A stretch of DNA of 64,000 nucleotides from Struthio camelus (lineage: Eukaryota > Chordata > Aves > Struthioniformes > Struthionidae): the NCBI RefSeq assembly GCF_040807025.1, contig NC_090945.1, forward strand, positions 73,791,088-73,855,087, given 5' to 3'. The notes below the pieces were generated by a model that did not search any database, had not been told where the DNA came from, and worked only from the letters and a program-made list of their open reading frames with translations. Made by a program: the position numbers and the translations under genes. This document shows, in pieces, positions 1 to 12,100 of this stretch (within the stretch, counting starts at the first letter, position 1; each line of letters opens with the position of its first letter).

Positions 1-271
1 GCAACAGGACAAGAGGCGACGGGCAGAAACTGAACCACAGGAAGTTCCATCTGAACCTGAGAAAAAACTTCTTCACTGTGAGGGTGACAGAGCACTGGAA
101 CAGGTTGCCCAGAGAGGTGGTGGAGTCTCCTTCGCTGGAGATATTCAAAACCCGCCTGGATGTGATCCTGGGCAATATGCTCTAGGTGACCCTGCTTGAG
201 CAGGGAGGTTGGACTAGATGACCTCCAGAGGTCCCTTCCAACCTAAACGATTCTGTGATTCTGATTCTGTA
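1..271 (+). mobile_element. CR1 LINE, 3' end (5' side cut by window edge)
   Basis: The sequence matches the well-known 3' end of chicken-repeat-1 elements: a segment reading like 'cttcactgtgagggtgacag', then 'caggttgcccagagaggtgg', then 'ggactagatgacctccagag', ending in tandem ATTCTGTG/ATTCTG units at about 249-270. CR1 elements end in short 8-bp repeats rather than poly(A), so the element is on the + strand with its 3' terminus near 271. It holds only non-coding tail and the extreme end of the ORF2 region; no intact protein is present. Its end lies roughly 330 bases upstream of the WFS1 CpG island. The subfamily cannot be assigned without alignment. Confidence 0.93.
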
Positions 272-599
272 ATAAGCAGGATCTAACTGGCATTTAAAAA
301 ATTGAGACATGTTACAGCTCCCTGTGATGCGCTGCAAACTTGGAACTCCTGAAAACCAGCTGAAGCGACTCATTACTCATCTGAATGAGTCCCAAGTTCA
401 AATTTAATCTCCTGTTTGGAGTTGGTGGTTCTATTTCATTAGAAGCTATTCACAGTACCACGCACAGACCGAGGTTTTGTTTTGCTTTGCTTTTTAAGTG
501 GCTCAAAAATGAGAAATAACTTATTATTTCTAAAAAAAAAAAAAAAAGAGTTTTACTGCCAGGACAGCGGCAACGTTTTGGAGTAAATTCATGTCTTTC
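272..599. other. Spacer between CR1 and WFS1 CpG island
   Basis: AT-rich single-copy-looking DNA with no coding exon. It holds a perfect 8-bp inverted repeat (GACTCATT at 367-374 and AATGAGTC at 384-391) and a run of about 15 A at 533-547. A CCACG half-motif lies at 458-462, but no CCAAT sits nine bases before it. I see no TATA box close to the CpG island. Confidence 0.6.
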
Positions 600-609
600 A
601 TTACGCTCT

Positions 610-815
610 CAGCCGCCCTCCCTCAGGGCCGGCGGGCGCTGCCATCTTGGAGCTCCCCCGCCCCGCCCCGCCTCCCTGAGGTCCCCCGCGGGCAACAGCC
701 TCCCCCGGCCGCAGCCGCTTCCTTCTCCTTCTCCTCCTCCTCCTGCTGCTGCTGCTGCTCCTGCCGGCCCCGGCCCGCCCCGCCCGGCCGGGCCGCGCGG
801 AGGCCGCGGCGGGAG
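610..815 (+). other. WFS1: Probable non-coding exon 1 of WFS1 (5'UTR)
   Basis: A near-consensus splice donor, GAG|GTGAGT, lies at 815/816 inside the CpG island. Human WFS1 also has a non-coding first exon, with the ATG in exon 2. The 5' boundary is a guess guided by the YY1 motif. A second usable donor, GCG|GTGAGG, lies at 1123/1124, so an alternative longer or downstream exon 1 is possible. The first part carries a pyrimidine/CTG-rich tract at about 719-762. Confidence 0.5.
641..648 (-). promoter_or_regulatory. YY1-type core motif (AAGATGGC on the - strand)
   Basis: GCCATCTT on the + strand is the reverse complement of the YY1 core AAGATGGC. In vertebrate CpG-island promoters this element usually sits at or just after the transcription start, so it suggests that WFS1 transcription begins close to 600-650. 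Occupancy is inference. Confidence 0.5.
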
Positions 816-2991
816 GTGAGTGGCAGCCGCGCTGCCCCCTCGCCAGGCGCCGCGGCGCGGGGGGCGGGCCGGGGGGCGGGCCGGGGCCGCCCCTAGGGCG
901 GGGGGCTCCGCGGCGCTGCCGACGCTCCGCGCCCCGCTGCAACAGCCGCCGCCGCCAAGCTGCGCGCTGGCAGCCCGTGCCACTGCCTCGGCCCTGCCGG
1001 CTCGGCGAGCCCTGCGGCGGGGCGCAGCGCAAGGCAGCACCTCCCGCCCGGGACCGAGGCGGAGCAGCCGCCTCCGCCGGCTTCCCCGTCCCGCCGCCGC
1101 CGGGGCAGGGCGGCTCGGCAGCGGTGAGGTGCGTTGTCGGCGCGGGTCCCTGGGCTCCTGAAAAGCCTTGTTTTTTCTTCCTTCCTTCCTTTTTTTTTTC
1201 TTTTCTCCTTTTCTTTTTAAATCACGGCCTAAGCGCTAAAATCGGAGTTAGGAGCTCGTTTCTGCTCGCGTCCTAAAATGGGGCAGGGCTCCTCCGCTTG
1301 CGGTCAGAAAACTCCCCGGCCTTGGTGCCGAGCGACCGTTGGGACGGGAGGGTTTCCGCAGCTGGCGGCCGGGTGGGCGCGCCGCCCTCGGGCCGGCTGG
1401 CGGCCCCGGCCCCGGGTCTGGCCCCCGCCCGGCCCGGCCCGGCCCGCGGCGGCCCCGGGGCTGCGCAGCCCTCAGCCGCCGAGCGCCCCCCGCTCCCCCT
1501 TCGTTGTTTACCGGCCCAGGACTTCGCTGTGTCTTACCTTACTCACCTCCTCGCCTTTAAAGCACCGAGGTCAAGTGTGAAACCAGCTGCGAGCCAACTT
1601 TCTGTGACCGTGTAATGAACGGTTAAGAAAATAGTCTTGCCGGTTTGCTGGGAGAGTGTTTTGGTCATTGTGTTTTCCGAGGCCTGTTTGAATTGAGCTC
1701 TAGGGGTTTATATATATCTTGATATGGAGCTGTAGCGCAAAAGTGCATTTGCTTCTCTCAGTAAAATGTTTTCGGCAAGCTGAGTCAGGCAAGCGAGCTG
1801 TCTGAACTGCAAAGCGTCCATATCACAGTGGTAGCATTGCGGGTGCTTTTAGCATCCTGTCATGTTTTTTAGTGTCCTCTCTTTAAGTAGAATTTAAGTT
1901 TCAGCTAAACTAGGTGTCTGTTCTTTGATTTTGGCCGTGTAACTTCTAGTTCTATGGGAGCATCTCCAGGTCGGTGCTCTGAACATACAGAATTTTAAAG
2001 TATGGTTTGTGGGCAGATGCTTTCTACGATGTTCTTTGTGAATTGCTTAAAATCAAGAGAATTGCCTCTGAGCAGCTAGAGTTGCTAGGTGTCATACTCT
2101 GATGTTACATGCATACCTTCCTATCTTGTATATACTTCCTGTCTTGTAAAAGCTAAACTTTAAATCAGTACTTTTTTTATAACAGTTTACTTACTGATTT
2201 AAGGAAACTTTTCCTCTAGAACAGAGATTTCCTTACCTTATAGGAGAAGGTTTACAGTGGGAATTGTACGACCTCCTTCTGTAAGGAATTGCAAGACATT
2301 TCCCCCCTCTGCCATAGTGGGTTTTGGGTAAATTCTATTCCATAAAATCAGATAGTAGCTTAATAGGAAATAAAGTCAGAGAACTTAACTTTGGGTAAGT
2401 TCTTTCTGTCTTTCTATTGCAAATATCTTCACAAGAGCAGATTTGGGTGTCCCTCCCCCAGTCTGTCTTACACTCATTTCCAGTGATGGAGTTCCACGCC
2501 TTCTCCTCCTTTGCCTTCTTTTCATTGTTTTTTCCCTGTTGCTTATGTGAGGTGGCAGCTGTGAACGAGGCCCTCCATACTCGGTGAGTTTTGCTGTCAG
2601 TATAGACATGTCAGTACTGCTCTATAAAAGATAGGTGCTTTATCTCTTCCACAGGTAAGCAGAAAGTTAGATTCAGAGGAGCTATGCAGTATTTACAGGA
2701 TCGTTCCATGAATTTTAGAGCCTGTCTGTACTTGGAAACAAATTCTTACTTAGTTGTGAGAAAAGACGGTTGCTATTCTTGAGTAATTCTATATATGATA
2801 AGGCTTATTCCGTAATTGCTCATGTTTGGAATTATACAAGAATGTATAAATACATCTTGAAGAAGGTGCCAGCATTCTTACCCCTTTCTGGACTTTTTGT
2901 TCAACTAATTGTATACATACATTCAGCTGTTAAATTTTTGCTTTGATTTTACATAGTAATCATTAATCGTTATTCTTTTCTTCTTTTGCAG
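816..2991 (+). other. WFS1: WFS1 intron 1
   Basis: Runs from the proposed donor GTGAGT at 816 to the acceptor TTCTTCTTTTGCAG ending at 2991. The first 750 bases are still CpG island with G-rich runs; the rest is AT-rich and contains no supported gene. A CT/T-rich stretch lies at 1170-1217. Confidence 0.6.
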
Positions 2992-2996
2992 CTAAA

Positions 2997-3189
2997 ATGA
3001 ATTCCGATCCTGATCCCCCCTCAAGTCCCTCTCACTCGCAGCTGCATCTGGGAAGATCCCAACTGAATGCTGCTGCTGTGGACCACAATGAGAGTAGTCA
3101 GAAATCTGGACCACCTGCAGGAGATGCTGCACCTTTTTCTTCTTCAGCTCCTGGCTACTACCATAGTAGAGAGAGAGCTGAAAAAAATG
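2997..3189 (+). CDS. WFS1: WFS1 exon 2 (first coding exon)
   Basis: The exon starts at 2992 after TTTTGCAG, so only five untranslated bases (ctaaa) precede the ATG. The start context has A at -3, which is favourable. It encodes [14 protein letters not shown] and a Ser/Ala-rich disordered segment, 64 codons plus one base, and stops at the donor ATG|GTGAGT (3189/3190). The N-terminus of wolframin is poorly conserved across vertebrates, so the start rests on the exon structure and the ATG position rather than on residue identity. Confidence 0.88.
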
Positions 3190-6100
3190 GTGAGTATGAA
3201 AGCAATTTTTATGCAAGACTTTATCTGCCAATCTCCTGATGTTTAGTGTAAGATACGTACATGCGTGTGTGTGTGTGTACACATATATATGTATTTATGT
3301 ATATGTCTGTGTATATGTATGTGTTTTAAACCCTGTTTAAAGAGAAACTGTCAGGCAGATAGATAAATTTCTCTAATGTTTTTTAACCTATTGTTGTAGA
3401 AGACAAACTGTTCTTATGCTGCTTATTTTGCTGCTTCTTTTTCCAGTGTTTTCTTCTGTGTGCGCGGAGCAGCAGGAAGGAGATTTGTTCGTAAAACTGG
3501 CAGGAAGACTTAAATGTATTTTAATATAAAGTATTAAGGTTTCAGTTTAGTTTCTTTAATTGGCTAGACTGCATGCTAACTATAGCTTTCATATGAATTC
3601 TAATATGGATGAATAGATACTGGTGTAATGTAGACTAAGAGCCTAAACTGATATATGAAACCAGAGCAACAGAAATGAAGTTAAGATTAGCAGGCAAATA
3701 AGAAGTCGGATTAAGAATCGTGATACAACTTCAAAGTCGGAATGGTACTTTGAAACTCAATAGGCTGACACTGGGGCGGTAAGATTATGAATAGCGATGG
3801 TGGGATGAGAGAAATGTCTCATGCTAGGTAGAGAGAAAGGTAGAAAGAAAAAAGTCTACCTCCTGTATTCGGTGACTGAGTTACAGTTTAAAATCAATTT
3901 ATAATCTAGCATTTGTGCAGTAACTTTTGTATACAAAGTCTAGCAAGACTACTGCTCTTTAGCTTTTTTTAAAACTGGGCCTCTGGTTCTGAAATAGTTT
4001 ATGTGCATGCGCTTACATGTGTAAATATTACCTTCAGTACAGCAACTTATAAGTTTATCCAAGAGTTTAAAATTATTTAATCTGTGAATGCAAGAATGTC
4101 TACCTGGGATGCATCAGATGGGGGTGAGCTCTGCACATGGACAATACTGTGGCTATTAGCACATCTACTGTTTGCATCTCACTTAAAATTGATTTTCAAA
4201 CCTTATGGGTTCTTTGGCACCAATGGGTGCGTTCTAAACTGAGAAAATACAGATTTTTTTGGATATCTGAATTTCTGACACACCTCACGGTGTCATTACC
4301 AACTTTCTCATCTCGCCCACCAGTAAAATAATTCAGAGTTTTTGAAGAATTGACACTTTGATGTTAATCACACCGTTCTTAATTTAGGATCAGTACTGAC
4401 AGGTGTGTTTTCTCCCTTTCTTCATTCTACAGTTCCTTAGTATGCTTCAACGAGAGGAGAATAGCAACATTAGGAAGGCAGCATGGAGATGGCTTTGTTA
4501 TAGTATCATTTAAAAAAGGAAAGCCTAGTTTTCTCTTGTTGGTGCCCACATTCATGCAAGATTATGAAAATGAATGTGAACTATCTATCCAGTGGTATAT
4601 TGAATAGAGATTGTCAGGCATTCTTCTCTGGCTAGTTTGGAGACTTCCTAATTCTTTATAAATATCTGGCTTTTAAAAACATGCCTTGTCTCAATTCTAT
4701 CTCTTTACAGGCCTGTGAATGATTGAGCATCCCTGTGGTGTTTTTTTGTTGCAGGTGCTTTTGTTTATGCTCTTACAAAAGAGGAATATCGAGCACTGAT
4801 GTGCTCGATGTGCACTGATAATCGAGCACTCTATTGGAATCACGACTCATTTCTGATTACTTTAAAACTGTTTCCATGAAAATCTTTTCAGTGCTTGGTG
4901 TTACTGTAATTGCCCTTTCCATCCTCTTCTTAATTTATTCAAGTATTTAATGCTGCAGAATGGCCTGCTGTTGCTGTTATCATGCCAGAGTCTCTTACGG
5001 CCAAGATTTTGGTGAATTTGAATAGCAAATGTGACAGTGAAAAAACGTTTGTTCATCCAATATTGTCGTCTTCTGTCATTTTTGAATCATGTCATTTGCT
5101 GTAATACTAACAGTTTCTGGAACTGAAATCTCATTTGAAAGAAGGGCTGCAGAGAATTCTTCAACCCACTGCAGCCTTGGTCATCAAAACTTAAAAAGAA
5201 GGATTTTAGTAAGAGGAAGAGCGTTACAAGTCCTCAGAAATTCACACACTCGAGTATGTGCTTGTGGAAACATAAATAGGAAAAGAATGTTCTTTCAAAC
5301 AGAAAAGTGGCACTTTGGCAGTTTCCAAAATACTCAAACTGACAAAGAAGGTATTCCCTAGAGTCACTGGAGCCCTAATCAATAGATAAAAGACCACATT
5401 GCTGACAGTTACAGGAGGAATGAAGGAGCCAATCTCTTAGCCATGGGGTGTAGTTCTGTTGTGTGTTCTCCTTTTCTGAAAGGACACATGCACTATATGT
5501 AACAAAATCCTTGGGAAATGCTTAGTTCTGACTTCTTCCTTGGACAATTAGAGAGTCAATTACTTTAAACGGTCACTATGTGTCACTAGTATCCTCTGAC
5601 TGAAACCACGAATGATGTAAAAAAGAACAGAAAAGGCCAGCACATTGTTGTACAGGAAGATATTACAATAAATATTATTAAAGATGTAGAACACTTTCTA
5701 TTTATTGATGACTTGTGTATTGAACAAAATGTGGAAAACCTAAATTTGTTAGAAATAATTTAATTTTTAAGTAAACAGCTATGATTCCTTGGGGAGAAGA
5801 TGTGCTGTGTTCATCTAAAAACATTGTCCTTAAACAGTTTTACCTCAAGGCTTCTCTGCCTTGTGTCCTTGGAATATTCTTGCCAAAAGCACCTATATTT
5901 CCCGTCTGTACCTTTTCCTCCAAAGCTCTGCTCATATATTTGGGTATAAAGCTATAGCATCGATATGAACATTAAGTAGTATGTTTCCCAGAAACAGCTA
6001 TCTCTTAGTCCTACAGCATTATCCGTATCTTGCAGCATAATCCAGGAAAAGAATGCATGCTCTGGCTCCCATTCAATAAAGCGTTTAATAAGCACATACT

Positions 6101-9100
6101 TATCCTCAACTGGATATGTATTTTGTTTGGGTCATATACTAAAAGAATTTTTTATTAGCAATTTTCAGTCTACCGTCTGCGAATTTATCACTAGGTAATT
6201 TTTTGCTACTCCTTAAATAATTCATTTCATATTGGGAAGTAACAATACTTCAAACACTTCATATGTGAATCAAATCTAGATTTGATGAAAGCACGAATAT
6301 TCAACTGATAACCTTAAGATAATTTGTAGATCGTGGTGTTTTGTGGTTTGTTTTAAGTGGCGTTCGTTCCTACTCCTACCCGAAGCTGTTATGTTCTCTA
6401 GAAAGCTTCTGCCTATGTAAGTTACTGGGTTTTGTGTATGTAATAGGAATGTAATGAGTAACAATATGTTGACTTCTATGTAAAAGTCAGAGTTGTTACT
6501 CTTTCATGGGTGTGCCCAGACGGGAAGTTTATTAGTGAATGGGTCCTCCTAATTAGGGCTTCTGAAATTTAAAACCAGTGAGTCATGAGTATTCTCGTAA
6601 GGAAATTACAGGAGAATTGTCAGTTGCTTAAACAAAAATGTTCTCCCATTAGTTTAGTTGTTTGGGTCAAGAGAAAAATGGTCTATAGCAAGGAAAACCA
6701 TTGCCTGCTTGGTGATGAAGTCTGAAGACTGTTGAAGCAGACCAAGATGCAAATCTCCTAAAAAACCTTTTTTTTTGCCTCCTGGGTGCACAAGCCCCTC
6801 AAAACTTCTATTCAGTTGCTAACTGCCCTGTAAGAACTTGCATATTCTTGGCGTTTATATTTCATTAGCTCTGGTATGCATGTTCCTTCCTTCAGATACA
6901 GAGAACTAAAGCAATGCACAAAGAAATAGCTCAGAGCTGGAGGCCCCAGCACTGAATTTCCCAATAGGCTTAAAAACATCATTCTTGGGGTGGAATAATT
7001 TCCTGTATGTGTGCATAGAGCATAGTTAGAAAAAAAGACAGCATCATCAACATCCTCACTTAGTTGAGATGTGGGTATCTGGATACTGCTGCTGTTAATG
7101 TAACCTGTTTGGAAGAGATGCATAAATCCACATGAGTGTTCTGTGTTGCTGAACTACTAAATGGCTCTTTCTGTGGCCTGGTGGATGTTTCACTCTTCAG
7201 CTCAGAAAAGCCGGTTTGAGAGAAACCTTTCACAATATGGTAGTGGCTGGATACTTACCTGGGATGTCTGAATTCAAGTCATTGCTCAGCCAGGTGAATA
7301 TTTACTGTGCTGCAGGTTATCTGGAGGTGTGTCTCTTTCTTGTAATACCTCAGTAGTTTCTTTGTAGCATGTAAAGTGTCATCCTAAAAATTAATAGGGA
7401 AATATCTTGCAGTCAGCAACAGAAAGGAAGGTAAAAGGGGACATCCTGGAACAGTAGAGAAATCTAGGAAGCAGTGTGAAGGGGTGAATTTTTGGTATGC
7501 AGGTGAAAGGGTGTTTATTTGTTTTCTGCATCATTCACGTGTACTTGTTGACCAGTAAGGCTGGAGAAGCTGAATCAGGTAGGAATTCAAAGGTGAGAGT
7601 TTGGATAGTTTTGAGAGCACTTGAAACTAAGTTGTGGTGCTTGAAGAGACATCTTTTTTTGTTAGAGAACTAACTTTACCTTTTTTTGTATTTGCTCTTT
7701 GGGAAATAGGCACAAAAATCTCTTATTCTGGAATCCAGAACATAAGGAGAAGGTATTTGTACTGAGAGCTTTGCAGACAGGAGTCAGTTTCTTATGTTTT
7801 GTTTGTAAAGATGTGGTGTTCTGCTTCATATTTAGGAAGGCTATGGGTTTTTTTAATCTCAGAAGAGGATTATTTTATAAATTGTGTAACTTAGAATTTA
7901 TAAATAGTACAAAAAATCTTCTAAACAATTTACATGTTTCCAGTGCATTGCTCAATGAAGACTAATGAACAGGGAATCTAACTTACAAATATTTTCCAAG
8001 TCTTAGCCCCTTCCAGTTAAGGTTGCAAAGAACCTTTGCTTCAAAACTCTGTTTTAGCACTTGTATCTTCAGCTCCTGACAGCTTGCTTTTACAGATTAA
8101 CTCTTGAGGAATAGTGAAAAGTTTGTGCCAAGCTTGAGGAAAATTCAGCAATCCTTGATGGCTTGAAGGGGAGGACTGTGCCTTGAAGTGTTAATTGCTT
8201 AACAATTTATCTGTCAGTTTATTGATGTCCCTTCAAACTTTGCCTGTAATTACTAAGGCTCCTTGAAAGCTCATTTATCAAGCATTACTGTGGAATAAAG
8301 ATTCTATCCCAACAGAGGTTAATGACTGTGTTCTCAGGTAACATTTTGGGACGGTCATACTCACTGTAGAACCATGGGAATTAGCATTTTCAGGCATTTC
8401 AGCATTTTCATGCTATCCATGTCAGTAGCATTCTGGTGTTTTTACCTTCTGTGGGAGTGGGATTGGACACCCCCTTATGTGAGAAAATACTTCTCCATCA
8501 TGGCCTTTTTCACCATTTAAAATACATAAATGGTTTCCTCAGCAGATAGCTAAGATTAACAGAATGTATTTCCTGTATTAGAAATAAGTCTTGCGTCTTT
8601 GAAGCTGCAGGGCACGTGTTCTGATGCTGGTCAGGTACCTCTGTGCTGCTTAGGGATGAAAAACTGCTTCTCCAAAGTGAAGTTGTCCTCACCATTCGTT
8701 CCTACCCAGTGGGCTGGGCCAGCAGGAAACATTTTTGCAGTCTCACAGTGAACCAGATTAAGAGAAGTGCTCTAGGTGAATCATCCTCTACCTCCGTTAT
8801 TTTTCAGGTGGATATATTTCCTGATCTGGTTTAGTGCATGATCACAAAACATTTGTGCCACCTCAGTACCAAAGTGTTAGAGGGACAGAAATGAGCAGCA
8901 GAAGGGTGGGAGGAGAAGAGCAATGTTCATATCAGTGAATAATGCAGTGAAATAGAAGTGGATCTGTAAAGCACTTGGTGCTGAGGGCCCAAGGTTCATA
9001 CTGTACACATCTGTAGATTCTACTCTATACTAAATTTAATCAAGTCTAAATTTAACCTAGCAGTTGGAATGCAATCTTTCAATTTACTTTCTTTTAAAAG

Positions 9101-12100
9101 AAATCCAGTACTTGTCTTCTGCTGTGTAAACAAAACCCAATAAATGGGAACAATTTGGAAGCTCAAAGCGTCTTCCTCACCAAGTCTCTAATGTAATGCA
9201 CCCGAATTCATAAACAGCAAGAACTTCTGGAGACTGACTAACATCTGTAGACATTCTTGCAGTGGCTTTTGAGGGAAACGTCAGAAGCACCTAATACCTG
9301 AATATTCATCTTCAGATATAACTGCAACAAATCCCTGTTACACCGCATTAATCAAAGCATAGAAAAGACTTGAAACTGTTGTGCTGTTAGAGGGCCCTTC
9401 GTAATAGCAGAAGGCTTGCTTCATTGCAAAAGTTAGAAGATGAGACTGGAAAAAGTAAATTGGGAAGTAACTGCCTTTGCAGAGAATTGGTGTTAACTTC
9501 TGAAGTGCTTGATAAGCAGTGTAATAAGGCACTTGCAAATCTGTTTAAGGCAGTAAGTTAATGAACTGATAGAGTGTATGTGTGTTGAAGAGGCTCACTG
9601 CAGAATCACTGAAATTTCTTTGAGCATTGTGTAGATGTTATAACTTTCAATCTTCACTTACAAAAATATGTAGGCTTGGTGAGAGTTATGATTTCAATTC
9701 TTTCTCACGCTGCTTTTCTTTAGGTGTTTTGGTTTGTTTTAGGAGGATTTTGTTTTGCAGGGAGGGTTAATGATGATAAATTTCAACTGAGAAATGACAA
9801 AAAGCTTATTTATTTTTAACCCTCCAGTTTTTGAGCACATTAAAGCATTATCTCAGCACTTCTTGATTAAAAAAAAATTTAATCAGGGGTGCTCCTGCCA
9901 TGAAGAATCCTGTGTAGAAAAAGCAGAAGGGCTGTCTCATTACTTGTATGTGTGAAATTATTTTAAATTACTTTAAATGATCATTGTACAATAATAGCTA
10001 TGCTAGAAAAAAATACCTTTTAAGAATAGTTTTTTCCTCCACTTTTAAAATTTATAGTATCTATAATATCATCACTCTTAGTCTTCCACCTACCTGCTTT
10101 TTTTTCCGCTGCTCTCCTGACAATTTACCTTCACTTTGTGGGGGTGCAGAAGTTGCTCCCATTTCCATATAATGCTGTTTGTTGATTTGTGATTGTGGTG
10201 TGACTAAGACAATATATTGTCATGTCTACAGAGGCATTCCTGCTCCTGGAGAAAGCAAAGTTGAGTCCTAGATTTCAGCACCACTTTAAAGGAATGTCAT
10301 TCCCTTCTCTCCCTTCACTGTTACCACCTTTAAAAGCAGAATGCCTGACAACATATGCTAATATAAATTAATTGTTTTTAATTGTTCTTAGAGCAAGCAG
10401 GATCGTCATGAGATTGTGATGTGGAAGCTCAAGCGCATGGAAGAACATTGTGCAACGTATGCTTTATTGCATCAAGCCCATGTTTTGCAAAAAGATAAGA
10501 AACTAGCAGTTTTCTGAATGGATGAAAGGATTTAACCCTCACAGATGAGTAAATAATCATCTAAAGTTAGGAAAAAAAAAAACCTAACAAAACAATGACA
10601 TTTGTTCCATAAAATATTTCTGCTTCTCCAGTCAGCTCTTCTGTTTGTGTCCTTATACTCAGTGGGAACAAAACATGTTCATGACCTGATGCCTAGTGTC
10701 TACTTTTAAGTGGAACATGCCTCTTTTTAGAAACTTTACTCCTACATAGGTACTGCACACAATACCAGTGAACTTCTGGAGCTTATGGAAAGTGAGTAGG
10801 AGGTTTCTCTAGAGACTCAGACTGGCTCTTCTCAACAGTGAAAGCTCAATAGTGCAATCCGGTGACGCATAAAAGCTATTAGAACATTAATTTTTGTTAC
10901 AAAATGTACAGATCAGCTTCTTCTGAAAGCACATTGATAGCAGACAATCTACCCTCAGATGAACAATTTTAAATCTCCCATTTCCGAAGAGTAATATATC
11001 AAACACCTTCCCCTTTGGAGATATGCTTATATAGCATCTTCTAGCAAATGAAAGGATTTTTTTTGTCATTAATATGTCTATGTCTTTGCTCTTAAGTGTC
11101 ACTCAGATTCTAGGAAGTTTGGTAGCAAACAAACCTTTATTAAAGAACTGCAAACTGTTCCCTGAAATTTTTGGATTTGTTGTTAAAGCAATGAGGCTAT
11201 CAGGATTGTGCTTATAGAATGAACACTATTCCAAAAATCCTATGTGATGCTCTTCTAGAATAACTACCATCTCTGCACCCTTTCTGGAAGTGTATTCAAG
11301 AGTACATGACTCCAAAAGAAATACCTTCCAGTGTGTTCTGCTATATGTGTTTTGGTCAATATCCCTGTGTTGGCATGCCCATAGGCATTCAGTTTCCTAG
11401 TTTTTACTTGAATATTTTTACTGCTTGAACAAATATGCCAGCGTTATTTATTCTGTATATGTATGCGTTCTTGTTTCCTATCGATGCTGTAAAATCTTCA
11501 GATTTCAAAATGGTAAAATTTCCTTTTTAATAGCAAATGGACTATTGCTGGATGTTTGCAACAAAATGATATTCTGTAACTAGTATATTTAATCTGTGAA
11601 CTTCTTGAAGCAAATTCACCCAGTCTTCTGTTACGAATTACCTCATGCACTTTAGTGTCACGCTGTTACTTTTGATGCTTTAGTCAAGCTTTGTTTTTAG
11701 TAGCCCAAAAAGACAAGATCATTTTCTACAGGTCATGGTTTTGAGCTCTGTAGCAAGATCTCCATTGATTTTTAACATCATAGCTTCTCTTTTTGACTGT
11801 AACTCTAGTAAAGGTCAATATCAGAGGAGCAGAGAAAAAGATTGATGAGACCTGAGGGGCAGGAGACAGAACTTACTGTGAACACTGGTCTGAGAATCTG
11901 TATGTCTCTGATCAATGCCAAAAGGAGCCAGTGTTTCAAAGCAGACCGCAAATACACCATTTCTGCGAGTGGGTTGTTTTTAGCTCCTGGATGCTTAGTT
12001 TTAAAAAGTGAGACAGTGCCTTTTCCCATTTAGTTATCTTAGCTTTATTCTGTAGAAAGCCCTGAAATCCAAGGGATAGAATGTATTTGGGGGCCCTTAA

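Larger units (their letters stand above)
600..1560 (+). promoter_or_regulatory. WFS1: CpG island / TATA-less promoter of WFS1
   Basis: A sharply GC- and CpG-rich block stands out from AT-rich surroundings. It contains several GC boxes (CCCCGCCCCGCC near 659-671; GGGGCGGGCC repeats at 855-885) and a YY1-type core at 641-648. It lies directly 5' of the first plausible donor site and about 2 kb upstream of the WFS1 start codon. These are features of a broad, TATA-less housekeeping-type promoter. The many long reading frames in both strands here are a by-product of low stop-codon frequency in GC-rich DNA. The exact transcription start is inferred, not seen. Confidence 0.8.

Noticed and set aside
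591..1615. Several 70-143-codon frames on both strands in the first GC-rich block
   Set aside because: They are low-complexity Arg/Pro/Ala/Gly-rich products of a CpG island with few stop codons, overlap each other on both strands, and match no protein family.
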